From: VRUE01 sp963770315
GTDB taxonomy: Bacteria > Actinomycetota > Thermoleophilia > Solirubrobacterales > 70-9
Direction: 5' to 3'
NCBI GenBank assembly: GCA_963770315.1
Contig: CAVYPC010000002.1
Location: 1,736,001-1,800,000 of the forward strand
Length of the DNA stretch: 64,000 bases
The stretch's first letter is position 1, and every line of letters begins with the position of its first letter. The notes under the pieces were generated by a model. It did not search any database. It was not told the origin of the DNA and was given only the letters and a program-made list of their open reading frames with translations. The translations under genes and the position numbers were made by a program. Below are positions 33,335 through 41,250 of this stretch, piece after piece.

Positions 33335-33829
33335 ATGGTGCGCGGAATGAACGGTACTGAGGGCGGCGGGGAGCCGATCACCGAGGAGGGGATCGCCGCC
33401 CTGCGAGAGGAAGTCGAGCAGCTCGAAGGGCCGGGCCGGGTCGCGATGGCGGCGCGGATCAAGGTTGCCCGCGAGGAAGGCGACCTCAAGGAGAACGCCG
33501 AGTACCACATCGCCAAGGAGGATCAGGCGCACCTGGAGACCAAGATCAAGCGCCTGCGCGAGCGTCTGCGCACGGCGGTGGTCGTCGAGGTCGACGATGC
33601 CACCGGCAGCTTCGGCTTCGGCCGCACGGCCGAGGTCCTCGACGAGGAAAAGGGCGTCGTCAACACCTGGACGCTGGTCGGCTCCACCGAGGCCGACCTC
33701 TCCTCCGGCCGGCTCTCGGCGGAGTCGCCGATCGGCAGGGCGCTGATCGGCGTCGAGCCCGGCAAGCCGGTCGCCGTCGAGACCCCGCGCGGCAGCCGCA
33801 CCTTCGTGGTCCAGAAGCTCCTCGACTGA
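33335..33829 (+). CDS. greA: Transcription elongation factor GreA/GreB family
   Basis: 164 residues. Gre factors enter the RNA polymerase secondary channel and stimulate cleavage of backtracked RNA. The coiled-coil tip motif GDLKENAEYHIAKEDQ, with the invariant acidic D-x-x-E-N-x-E-Y, is intact. The N-terminal hairpin (ITEEGIAALREEVEQLEGPG) and C-terminal FKBP-like domain (NTWTLVGSTEADLSSGRLS, SPIGRALIGVEPGK, RTFVVQKLL) are complete. ATG 33335 or the ATG five codons later could be the start. A single gene followed after seven bases by a VOC protein gene. Confidence 0.93.
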   Translation: MVRGMNGTEGGGEPITEEGIAALREEVEQLEGPGRVAMAARIKVAREEGDLKENAEYHIAKEDQAHLETKIKRLRERLRTAVVVEVDDATGSFGFGRTAEVLDEEKGVVNTWTLVGSTEADLSSGRLSAESPIGRALIGVEPGKPVAVETPRGSRTFVVQKLLD

Positions 33830-33836
33830 GCCGCCG

Positions 33837-34199
33837 ATGACGGATACTGGGCCAATGCCCTCCCCGCTGGTCGAGTTCCCAGCCGACGACCCCGATCGCG
33901 CTCGCCGCTTCTGGGGCGCGGTGCTCGAGGCGCAGCTCGAGCCGCGGCCCGCCGAGGCAGGATCGGGCTGGGAATGGGAGGACGACGGCCTCCGGCTCGG
34001 AGTCCACGAGCGCGGGCGGGGACCGGGAGACACCGCCTCGCTCCCCTACTTCACCGTCGCCGACATCGCGACGGCGATGGAGCGCGTACGCGAGCAGGGC
34101 GGCTCGGTCGTACACCCGGGCGACCGCTGGGCGATCTGCCGCGACTCCGAGGGCAACCCGTTCGCCCTGGCCGCCGCCGGGCAGCCGCCGAGCGCCTAA
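33837..34199 (+). CDS. Single-domain VOC family protein
   Basis: 120 residues: one glyoxalase/bleomycin-resistance-type module with the pattern LVEFPADDPDRARRFWGAVL, PYFTVADIATAMERVREQG and ICRDSEGNPFALA. The usual metal-binding histidine at the first strand is replaced by phenylalanine, as in the many members that do not bind metal, so enzymatic activity is uncertain. It starts at ATG 33837, seven bases after greA. A second ATG at 33855 is possible. It overlaps the stop region of the converging trxB by four bases. Confidence 0.85.
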   Translation: MTDTGPMPSPLVEFPADDPDRARRFWGAVLEAQLEPRPAEAGSGWEWEDDGLRLGVHERGRGPGDTASLPYFTVADIATAMERVREQGGSVVHPGDRWAICRDSEGNPFALAAAGQPPSA

Positions 34200-35209
34200 G
34201 AACCGGGCGTCGGGGCGACCTCGGTGGGCTCGCCACCGGGAGCCCAGTGCGCCTCGGGTGAAGGGGGCGTGTCGCGCAGGTACCACTCGGCGTCGAGGGC
34301 GCCCATGCAGCCGGTGCCGGCGGCGGTGACCGCCTGGCGGTAGGTGTGATCGACGACGTCGCCGACGGCGAAGACGCCGGGCAGGTTGGTTTTGGTCGAG
34401 CCGGGCTCGGTGCGGATGTAGCCGTCCTCGTCGGTATCGACCTGGCCGACGACGATCTCCGATTTCGGGATGTGGCCGATCGCGACGAAGGCGCCTTCGG
34501 TCTGGAAGTCCTCGGTCTCCCCCGTCTCGGCGTTGCGCAGCCGGACGTGGTCGAGGTTGCCGGCGTCGCCACCGACGAACTCCTCGGGGACGAACGGGGT
34601 CTTGAGCTCGATGTTGGGCCGCTCGGCTGCGCGCTCGCGCATGATGTTGGAGGCGCGGAACTCGTCGCGGCGGTTGACGATGGTCAGCTCGCTGGCGAAC
34701 TTGGAGACGAAGATCGCGTCCTCCATCGCCGAGTCGCCGCCGCCGATCACGATCACCTTTTTGCCCTTGAAGAAGGCGCCGTCGCAGACGCCGCAGGTGG
34801 AGACGCCGCAGCCGCTCAGCTCCATCTCGCCGGGGATTCCGAGCCGGCGCGGCTCCGCCCCCATCGCCAGGATCACGGTCTTGGCGAGATGCTCCTCGTC
34901 GCCGAGGAAGACCCTGTGGACTCCGCCGTCCTCGCTGAGCTCGACCCGGTCGACGTCGTCGGTGACGAAGCGGGTGCCGAAGCGCTCGGCCTGGGCACGG
35001 AACTGGTTCATCATCTCCGGCCCCATGATCCCCTCGGGGTAACCGGGGTAGTTCTCGACGTCGGTCGTGTTCTGCAGCTGGCCGCCCCACTGGAAGCCCT
35101 CGAAGACGAGGGGCTCGAGGTTGGCGCGCGCGGTGTATAGCGCGGCGGTGTAGCCGGCGGGGCCGCCGCCGACGACGATCACGTTCTCGATCTTCTTTTC
35201 GTCTGCCAT
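34196..35209 (-). CDS. trxB: Thioredoxin-disulfide reductase
   Basis: 337 residues. It transfers electrons from NADPH through FAD to thioredoxin. Motifs in order: FAD site VVGGGPAGYTAALYTARA, redox pair in CGVSTCGVCDGAFF (CGVC instead of the more usual CATC), NADPH site VIGGGDSAMEDA, and second FAD motif GVFAVGDVVDHTYRQAVTAA. The ATG at 35209 is preceded by an AT-rich stretch (35215-35250) that fits a promoter. No thioredoxin gene is adjacent, though MsrA and peroxiredoxins elsewhere in the window use thioredoxin-type reductants. Confidence 0.96.
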   Translation of the reverse strand: MADEKKIENVIVVGGGPAGYTAALYTARANLEPLVFEGFQWGGQLQNTTDVENYPGYPEGIMGPEMMNQFRAQAERFGTRFVTDDVDRVELSEDGGVHRVFLGDEEHLAKTVILAMGAEPRRLGIPGEMELSGCGVSTCGVCDGAFFKGKKVIVIGGGDSAMEDAIFVSKFASELTIVNRRDEFRASNIMRERAAERPNIELKTPFVPEEFVGGDAGNLDHVRLRNAETGETEDFQTEGAFVAIGHIPKSEIVVGQVDTDEDGYIRTEPGSTKTNLPGVFAVGDVVDHTYRQAVTAAGTGCMGALDAEWYLRDTPPSPEAHWAPGGEPTEVAPTPGS

Positions 35210-35256
35210 ATCTACCGCCAGAAGTCTAATACTTCACTTTGTATAGTAACACCCGC

Positions 35257-36390
35257 TCACGCCGCTTTCCCGCTCTCGGCGGGCTCCGGCGCCCCCCTCA
35301 GATAGCTGCCCCGCTCGACCGGTAGACCCTCGGCTTCCCAATGCGCAACGCGTTTGCGCAGCTGGAAGAAGGCGATTACCCCGAACGGGATCGGCAACCA
35401 GAAGGCGATCAGCCGGTAGACCAGGATCGCCGGGAAGACGGTCTCCTCGGGGATGCCGAAGAGGACGAAGGCGCCGATCATCCCGGCGTCCACCGCCCCC
35501 ACCCCCGCAGGCGCGAGCGGGAAGAGGTTGGCGACCATGCCGAGGAAGAAACCCTGCACGACGACCGCCAGCGGCACTTCAACCCCGAAAGCCTGGAAGG
35601 AAGCCCAGAGGACGCCGATGTTCGCCGCCCAGAAACCGGCCGCCCCGATCACCGCCAGCCCACCCCGCTTGGGATGGGCGAATAGACCGATCGCGAACCT
35701 GAACCCTTCCGCCGCGATCGCCGGGACTTTGGCGACGCTGGCGGCGATCGCCTGCGCCCGCTCTCCCCGCGCATGGCTCGCCACCCGCCGCCCGAGGTCG
35801 GCCGGGATCAGCGCCAGCAGCAGGCCGAGAACGAGGAGAACGCCGGCCACCGACGCCGGGACGACCGTCAGCTCGACCGAGTGCTTGCCGGGAAGGACGC
35901 CGGTGCGCAGCAGGATGCCGAAGACGATCAACGCGACCGGGTAGAAGACGTAGTGGAGGGAAAGGAAGGCGACCATCCGGCGCCCCACGTCGCGGCGGCG
36001 CATGCCGGCCTTGCGCAGCGCCCAGTAGGTGAGGGCGATGCCGCCGGCTCCCGCCGCCGAGAAGATCAGCGTCGCCGCCACCCCCGCCATGTTGATGTCG
36101 TAGGTCTCGGCCCAGGTGAGACGCAGTTCGTCGCCGCCGACGACGGCTTTGAAGAGAGCGATGTAGGTCGCGATGGCGATCACGTTGAAGCCGATCGCGA
36201 CGCCGATCCAGGCGGGGTCGGCGTCGTCGAGCTTGCTCAGCGCGTCGCCCAGCCCGACCAGCCTCGGAAAGAGGAAGTAGATCCCGATCAGCAGGGCGAG
36301 CACGACGAGCAACGTCTGAACCAGGCGTCGCGGCGTGAACAGCGGCAGTTCGAAGGCACCATTGCCTTTCGAGGGGTACTCGGGAGACAC
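35257..36390 (-). CDS. Lysylphosphatidylglycerol synthase/UPF0104-type membrane protein
   Basis: 377 residues with about eight membrane segments. The arrangement (LVVLALLIGIYFLFPRLVGL, the segment AGVAATLIFSAAGAGGIALT, RRMVAFLSLHYVFYPVALIV, and the late AVDAGMIGAFVLFGIPEETV with VYRLIAFWLPIPFGV) matches the YbhN/AglD-like family. That family is related to the flippase half of MprF. These proteins are thought to move lipids or glycolipids across the membrane. No synthase domain is attached. It ends with a charged tail. The next gene downstream on the strand is trxB; upstream (10-bp gap) is the PAP2-type gene, so a lipid-related pair is plausible. Confidence 0.85.
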   Translation of the reverse strand: MSPEYPSKGNGAFELPLFTPRRLVQTLLVVLALLIGIYFLFPRLVGLGDALSKLDDADPAWIGVAIGFNVIAIATYIALFKAVVGGDELRLTWAETYDINMAGVAATLIFSAAGAGGIALTYWALRKAGMRRRDVGRRMVAFLSLHYVFYPVALIVFGILLRTGVLPGKHSVELTVVPASVAGVLLVLGLLLALIPADLGRRVASHARGERAQAIAASVAKVPAIAAEGFRFAIGLFAHPKRGGLAVIGAAGFWAANIGVLWASFQAFGVEVPLAVVVQGFFLGMVANLFPLAPAGVGAVDAGMIGAFVLFGIPEETVFPAILVYRLIAFWLPIPFGVIAFFQLRKRVAHWEAEGLPVERGSYLRGAPEPAESGKAA

Positions 36391-36400
36391 CCTGAAGACG

Positions 36401-37345
36401 CTACCCGTTGGCGAGGCGCTCCAGGCGCTGCAGGCGTCGATTCACGGCCAGAATGGCCGGCTCGGCGAGCGGCTCCCCGCCGCGCACCGCGGCGACCAGG
36501 GCGGCGCCAGCGGCGAGGTCGGTGACGTAGTGCTCGCCCAGATAGACCAGGGCAAAGCCGAGGGTCAACGAGTAACCCCAGCCGGCGACGCCGGCGACGC
36601 GCCCCGTTTCGGCCAGCGACATCGCCACCACCGCCGAGGTCGCGAAGTGAAGCGACGGCATCGCCGCCCAGGGGTTGCCGCCGAGCGCCCCATACATCTT
36701 CGGCCAGGCCGATTTCCAGGTTTCCTCACCGACCTCGACCATGATCCGGCGCACCTCTTCGCCGGTATTGCCCTGCTCCGAGGCCCACCAGGGCGGCGCG
36801 GTCGGGACGGCGAAGTAGACGGCGCAGCCGATGTCGAATACCGCCGCGAGGCGGCGGGCGGCACGCGGGAAGCGATCGGGGTGGCGGATGAGGATGAAGG
36901 CGAGCGCCACGTATGGCTTGAGGAACCAGAGCCAGTGCGCCCAGGTGAGGAAGCGGTTCAGCGTTCCAACCCTCCGGAAGCGGGCAAGGCCGCGCTGGAG
37001 GCGCACGTTCGGCAACCGACCGAAGCCGATCGCCCGGTCGGCGACGATCGGGTATTGGACCTCGAGGCGGGCGCGGAGGCGCTCCGGATCGTCGAAGGGA
37101 AGCTCGTGGGCCATCGTGAAACCCCACATCTGCAGCATGTACATGACGACGTCGCGCTTGCCCGAGCGGGGACGCAGGACCGCGAGCCCGAGCGGACCGG
37201 CGGCGACAGCAGCAATCGTCACCGGAGCGGGGATGCGTCCCCGGCGACGCAGCAGCGGCACCGCGACCGCAGCGCCGATCGCTGCCGCCGCACCGGCGCG
37301 CACCGCCTTGCGCAACACCGGAGATGGGCTGGAACGGGTCCCCAT
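36401..37345 (-). CDS. PAP2-superfamily membrane phosphatase/transferase
   Basis: 314 residues from the ATG at 37345; the longer frame runs back over the oxidase gene and is rejected. The C-terminal part has the PAP2 motifs: GNPWAAMPSLHFATSAVVAM (PSxH) and YLGEHYVTDLAAGAALVAAV (HxxxD), with six membrane segments around them. KTAPP-type outer loop VPTAPPWWASEQG is typical of the inositol phosphorylceramide synthase-like subgroup found in actinobacteria. It probably hydrolyses or transfers a lipid phosphate at the outer membrane face. It is divergent from the oxidase cluster (90-bp gap) and upstream of the UPF0104 gene. Confidence 0.87.
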   Translation of the reverse strand: MGTRSSPSPVLRKAVRAGAAAAIGAAVAVPLLRRRGRIPAPVTIAAVAAGPLGLAVLRPRSGKRDVVMYMLQMWGFTMAHELPFDDPERLRARLEVQYPIVADRAIGFGRLPNVRLQRGLARFRRVGTLNRFLTWAHWLWFLKPYVALAFILIRHPDRFPRAARRLAAVFDIGCAVYFAVPTAPPWWASEQGNTGEEVRRIMVEVGEETWKSAWPKMYGALGGNPWAAMPSLHFATSAVVAMSLAETGRVAGVAGWGYSLTLGFALVYLGEHYVTDLAAGAALVAAVRGGEPLAEPAILAVNRRLQRLERLANG

Positions 37346-37435
37346 GAGGCCGGCGAGTATAGGAGCCCGCCCCGCATCGCCGATCGGGCGTGCGCGCGGC
37401 GGACAGCCGCCTTGCGTGATTAGAATGGCCGCGCT

Positions 37436-38134
37436 TTGGCGCCCCACTCTCCTGGCACCGACCAGATCGACACTCTGCTTTGGATCGGCTTCGTCGCCGC
37501 GACGATTCTGATCGTCGCTGTCATCGGCGGACTGCTCTACGCGCTGCGCCGCTACCGGGCCGAGCGCGGCTCCGAGCCGCGCCAGATCACCGGCGGCCGC
37601 CGCATCCAGCTGCGGGTGGGCGCAGTGCTGGCGATCTTCGCCGCGGCCATCTTCGTGCTCAGCGTCGTCTACACCGACAAGGCGAGGGAGACGCCGTCGA
37701 CCGGCGCCGCCGGCCTCCAGGTCTCCCATTCCGAGCCTCTGAAGATCACCACGACCGGGCAGCAGTGGCTCTGGCGCTACGACTACCCGAACGAAGCCTT
37801 CTCCTATTACAAGCTCGTGGTCCCCGTCGACACCGCGGTCGAGCTCGACCTCGTCTCGACCGATGTCGTCCATACCTGGGACGTCCCCGACCTTGCCGGC
37901 AAGCGCGACGCCGTGCCCGGCAAGACCAACCACGTCGTCTTCCGCGCCGACGAAGAGGGGACCTATTTCGGCCAGGCGGCAACCCTCTCCGGCCAAGCCT
38001 ACGGGGCGATGCGAACCGAAGTCGAAGTCGTCTCGCCGGAGGAATACGAAGCCTTCATCGATGGCCAGAAGGAAGACATCCAGGCCGCCCAGGACCGGGT
38101 CGTCGGCCTGATCGAAAACGGAGAAACCCCATGA
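37436..38134 (+). CDS. Cytochrome c oxidase subunit II homologue lacking the CuA site
   Basis: 232 residues from a TTG. Two N-terminal membrane segments (about 12-37 and 59-79) and a C-terminal cupredoxin domain give the subunit II layout (TGQQWLWRYDYP, LVVPVDTAVELDLVSTDVVH). His146 (VVHTWDVP) is kept. In the loop where CuA proteins have C-x-x-x-C-x-x-x-H-x-x-M, this one reads GQAATLSGQAYGAM (179-192): Ala181 and Ser185 replace both cysteines, Tyr189 replaces the histidine, and only Met192 remains. CuA cannot form, as in quinol oxidase subunit II. Its stop overlaps the next ATG. It is the first gene of an oxidase cluster that also lacks catalytic ligands in subunit I. Confidence 0.9.
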   Translation: MAPHSPGTDQIDTLLWIGFVAATILIVAVIGGLLYALRRYRAERGSEPRQITGGRRIQLRVGAVLAIFAAAIFVLSVVYTDKARETPSTGAAGLQVSHSEPLKITTTGQQWLWRYDYPNEAFSYYKLVVPVDTAVELDLVSTDVVHTWDVPDLAGKRDAVPGKTNHVVFRADEEGTYFGQAATLSGQAYGAMRTEVEVVSPEEYEAFIDGQKEDIQAAQDRVVGLIENGETP

Positions 38135-39816
38135 GCGCGCCGACCGCACGCCCCGAGCTTGTCGTCGACGGCTTCCCGCCGCGCCGCCCGCGCTGGGTGG
38201 AGATCGCGACCAGCGCGGATCACAAGGATCTCGGTCGCGTCCTGATCACCGGCGCCCTCGGCTTCCTCTTCATCGCCCTGGTCGAGCTGCTGCTGATGCG
38301 GCTGCAGCTTGCCGTCCCCGAGAACACCTTCCTCTCCCCGGTCACCTTCAACCGGATGCTCTCGCTCTACGGCGCGACCGCGATCTTCTTCTTCGCGGTG
38401 CCGCTTGCGCTCGGCTTCTTCTACTACGTCGCGCCGCTGCAGATCGGCGCCCGCGGCACGGCCCTGCCGCGGCTCGGGCAGCTCGGCGCCTGGCTCTTCA
38501 TCGCCGGCGCCACGGTCCTCTACGCCGGCTTCCTCTTCACCCCAAGCGAGGCTGGCGTCAATCCGCTGCCGCCGCTCTCCGGCATCGCCTTCCTGCCCAA
38601 CAACGGCGTCGACGCCTGGGCCGCCGCGACCGGGCTGGCGACGCTCGGCTTCGTCCTGATCGCGATCGACCTGGTGGCGACGCTGCGCCGCCTGCGCGCC
38701 CCGGGGATGGCCTGGCGGCGGCTTCCCGTCTTCTCCTGGGCGGCGGCGATCTGCTCCTGGCTGCTGCTCGTGATCGGCCCGGTGATGCTGGCGGCGATCA
38801 CGATGCTGCTGATCGACCGCAACTTCGACGGGATCTTCTTCGCCGGCGACGCCGGCGGCTCGCCGCTCCTCTGGCAGCACCTGAGCTGGATCTTCTACAC
38901 CGGCACCTACATGCTGATCCTGATCTTCGCCCTCGGCGCGATCGGCGAGATCGTGCCGGCGCTGGCGCGCAAGCCGCTCTTCAACCGCGGCACGGTGATC
39001 GGCTCGCTGGTGGCGATCGCCGTTCTCGGCACCCTCGCCTGGATGCAGAACATGTTCACCGCGCCGATCGGCCTCGGCTGGATGTATTTCGCGATGGCGA
39101 TGTCGCTGGCCCTGATCGTCCCCTTCGGGCTGATCTTCTTCAACCTGATCGCCACCCTCGTCGGCGGCACGGTGAGGATGCGGGCGCCGCTGCTCTTCGC
39201 CGCCGGGGCGATCGCGGCGATCGCGATCGGCCTCGCCTCCGAGGTGTCCCACTCGATGGTCGCGCTCGGCTGGCGCCTTCAGCACACGACCGACAGCACC
39301 GCGGCGACCCACTTCGCGCTCGTCGGCGGCGCCGTCTTCGGCGGCTTCGCGGCGCTGCACTGGTGGTTCCCGAAGATGACCGGCCGCACGATGGGCGAGA
39401 CCCTGGCGCGCTTCTCCTTCTGGACGATGGTGCTGGGCATGCTCGTCGCCTTCGTGCCGCTCTTCCTCGCCGGGGCCGAAGAGGGTCAGGTGGTGGACGC
39501 CTACAAGTTCTTCCACGGCAGCACCATCGACGCCTACAACCTGATCGCCACGATCGGCACCTTCGTCCTCGCCGCCGGGATCCTGATGACCCTGGTCAAC
39601 GCGATTCTCAGCCGCGGGGGCGGCACCCCCGCCGGGCACGACGCCTGGGGCGGCGACTCGCTCGAGTGGTTCGCGCTCTCGCCGCCGGAGCCGCATAACT
39701 TCGATCTGCTCCCGGACGTGCGCAGCGCCCGCCCGATGCGCGACATCCGCGAGGCGATCGCCCATCGCAGCGACCGCGCCGAGCGACCGGCCCGCGAGTC
39801 GCAGCCGGTAGCCTAG
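38131..39816 (+). CDS. Heme-copper oxidase subunit I homologue without most metal ligands
   Basis: 561 residues from the ATG at 38131, about 12-13 membrane helices. The fold is unmistakable: LQIGARGTALPRLGQLGAWL, RAPGMAWRRLP, WQHLSWIF, GGAVFGGFAALHWWFPKMTG. The ligands are not there. The helix II heme histidine is Tyr80 (SLYGATAIFF), the CuB histidine of HPxVY is Thr257 (FYTGTYM), and the CuB pair HH is Gln306-Asn307 (WMQNMF). Of HxH in helix X, only His394 remains (ATHFALV). It cannot bind heme a3/CuB in the known way, so oxygen reduction is unlikely; an assembly, sensory or regulatory role is inference. It is followed by ctaB. Confidence 0.9.
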   Translation: MSAPTARPELVVDGFPPRRPRWVEIATSADHKDLGRVLITGALGFLFIALVELLLMRLQLAVPENTFLSPVTFNRMLSLYGATAIFFFAVPLALGFFYYVAPLQIGARGTALPRLGQLGAWLFIAGATVLYAGFLFTPSEAGVNPLPPLSGIAFLPNNGVDAWAAATGLATLGFVLIAIDLVATLRRLRAPGMAWRRLPVFSWAAAICSWLLLVIGPVMLAAITMLLIDRNFDGIFFAGDAGGSPLLWQHLSWIFYTGTYMLILIFALGAIGEIVPALARKPLFNRGTVIGSLVAIAVLGTLAWMQNMFTAPIGLGWMYFAMAMSLALIVPFGLIFFNLIATLVGGTVRMRAPLLFAAGAIAAIAIGLASEVSHSMVALGWRLQHTTDSTAATHFALVGGAVFGGFAALHWWFPKMTGRTMGETLARFSFWTMVLGMLVAFVPLFLAGAEEGQVVDAYKFFHGSTIDAYNLIATIGTFVLAAGILMTLVNAILSRGGGTPAGHDAWGGDSLEWFALSPPEPHNFDLLPDVRSARPMRDIREAIAHRSDRAERPARESQPVA

Positions 39817-39822
39817 CCAGCC

Positions 39823-40719
39823 ATGAGCGGCGCCCAGACGGCTGCCATTCCGCAGTCCCCCGCCGCGCCTTCGCTCCTGCGCGACTTCGCCACGCTGACC
39901 AAGCCGAAGGTGCAGTCGCTGCTGCTCTTCACCACGGTGACGACGATGTACGTGGCCGGCGACCCCTCCCTCGGGCTGGTCTTCCTCACCTGCCTCGGCG
40001 GCGCTCTCTCGGCGGGCGGAGCGGGGGCGATAAACCATGCGATCGACCGCGACATCGACCGGACGATGGCCCGCACGGCAAACCGCCCGGTGGCGAGCGG
40101 GCGCATCTCGCCCGCGACCGCGATCGGCTTCGGCGCCCTGCTCGGGCTCTCCTCCTTCGTCCTGCTCTCGTTGACCGTCAACCCCCTGGCGGCGGCGCTC
40201 TCGCTCTCGGGGCTCTTCGGCTACGTCTTCGTCTACACGCTCTGGCTGAAGCGCTCGACCCCGCAGAACATCGTCATCGGCGGGGCCGCCGGGGCGGTAC
40301 CGCCGCTGGTCGCCTGGGCCGCGGTCACCGGCGGCCTCAGCGGCACCGCCTTCTTCCTCTTCGCGATCGTCTTCTTCTGGACCCCGCCGCACTTCTGGGC
40401 GCTCTCGCTGCTGATGAAGGACGAGTACGCGAAGGCCGGCGTGCCGATGATGCCCGTCGTCCGCGGCGAGGACGAGACTCGCCGCCAGATCCTCCTCTAC
40501 ACGATCCTGCTCTACGCGGTGACCCAGCTGCCTTTCTGCGCCGGCGGCTTCAACGTGGAGTACCTGGTCGTCTCGATGGCCCTGGGGGGCGCCTTCATCT
40601 ACTGCGCGGTGCGGCTGCTGCGCAGCGCCGACCGGGTCTGGGCCCTGCGCACCTACCTCTTCTCGCTCGCCTACCTGGCGCTGCTTTTCCTGGCGATGCC
40701 GCTCGACCGGCTGGTCTAG
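39823..40719 (+). CDS. ctaB: Protoheme IX farnesyltransferase (heme O synthase)
   Basis: 298 residues with eight to nine membrane segments. It attaches a farnesyl group to heme b, making heme O, the precursor of heme A. The prenyltransferase motifs are intact: NHAIDRDIDRTMARTANRP (DxxxD) and LLMKDEYAKAGVPMMPVVRG. The start ATG lies seven bases after the subunit I homologue. The presence of ctaB and ctaA in the same cluster shows that heme A is made for an oxidase, presumably the canonical one at 45.4-49.6 kb. Confidence 0.95.
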   Translation: MSGAQTAAIPQSPAAPSLLRDFATLTKPKVQSLLLFTTVTTMYVAGDPSLGLVFLTCLGGALSAGGAGAINHAIDRDIDRTMARTANRPVASGRISPATAIGFGALLGLSSFVLLSLTVNPLAAALSLSGLFGYVFVYTLWLKRSTPQNIVIGGAAGAVPPLVAWAAVTGGLSGTAFFLFAIVFFWTPPHFWALSLLMKDEYAKAGVPMMPVVRGEDETRRQILLYTILLYAVTQLPFCAGGFNVEYLVVSMALGGAFIYCAVRLLRSADRVWALRTYLFSLAYLALLFLAMPLDRLV

Positions 40720-40732
40720 TAAAAATCCGGCC

Positions 40733-40846
40733 GTGGATCGCGAGACCTCGAGACGAGACATGGGCGCCGGCCTGCTGGCCGCCGGCATCGCCGCCGGCAT
40801 CTTCGCCCTCTGCTTCGTCGTCGCCACCCTCTACATCGCCTCATGA
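40733..40846 (+). CDS. 37-residue single-pass membrane protein in the oxidase cluster
   Basis: Read directly from GTG 40733: a polar start (DRETSRRDMGAG) and one membrane helix (LLAAGIAAGIFALCFVVATL) ending YIAS. The TGA overlaps the ATG of the following subunit IV-like gene (ATGA), a strong sign of real, coupled translation. Small single-helix proteins are common accessory subunits of oxidases. I recognise no named family. Confidence 0.7.
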   Translation: MDRETSRRDMGAGLLAAGIAAGIFALCFVVATLYIAS

Positions 40847-41136
40847 ACGCGGAGCACCACGAGATCCCCGAGCCGGGCGAGCTGATCTACCCGCCGCGGC
40901 CCTCATGGGCACCGGTCTTCTTCGCCTTCGCCGCCGCCCTGGCGGTCTGTGGAATCTTCGCCGAGGGCTTCATGTTCCGCGGCTGGATCTACTCGATCGC
41001 CGGCATCGTCGTCCTCCTCTTCGCGCTGCGGGCAATGGTCAAGAACGCGACGCGGGACTACTTCCGCTTGCCACGTAAGCAAAAGACCCGCGGAGCGGTG
41101 CTGCCGGTAGAAACGATTTCACCGCCACGCCCCTGA
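40843..41136 (+). CDS. Actinobacterial oxidase subunit IV-like small membrane protein
   Basis: 97 residues: a proline-rich cytoplasmic start (EIPEPGELIYPPRPSWAPVF), two membrane helices (FFAFAAALAVCGIFAEGFMF and WIYSIAGIVVLLFALRAMV) and a basic tail. This pattern matches the small subunit IV (CtaF-like) of actinobacterial aa3 oxidases and related Thermoleophilia proteins. It overlaps the 37-residue gene by four bases. It ends the oxidase operon, immediately before a large inverted repeat. Confidence 0.78.
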   Translation: MNAEHHEIPEPGELIYPPRPSWAPVFFAFAAALAVCGIFAEGFMFRGWIYSIAGIVVLLFALRAMVKNATRDYFRLPRKQKTRGAVLPVETISPPRP

Positions 41137-41139
41137 GCG

Positions 41140-41250
41140 AGGACCATCCGGTAGGGGTGGAACGTCTTGTACTTTTTCCGCGGCGGCGTGGGCGGCCAGC
41201 CACCTGCTGTCTTCGGAAAAAGTTAAGTGGAACCCCTGCCGGATGGTCCT
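41140..41250. terminator. Large nested inverted repeat between convergent genes
   Basis: Arms 41140-41158 and 41232-41250 are 19-bp complements with one G-T pair. Inside them ACTTTTTCCG (41171-41180) and CGGAAAAAGT (41214-41223) form a second perfect 10-bp stem. The structure fills the whole gap between the subunit IV-like stop and the CBS gene stop, so a bidirectional terminator is the simplest reading; it may instead be a small mobile palindrome. Confidence 0.7.

Noticed and set aside
36401..38149. Extension of the PAP2-type gene to 582 codons
   Set aside because: The part above 37345 lies antisense to the subunit II homologue and has shadow composition; ATG 37345 gives the expected protein.
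37999..40827. 942-codon minus-strand open frame antisense to the oxidase genes
   Set aside because: Glutamate/arginine/glycine-rich antisense reading typical of high-GC DNA, fully covered by well-supported plus-strand genes.
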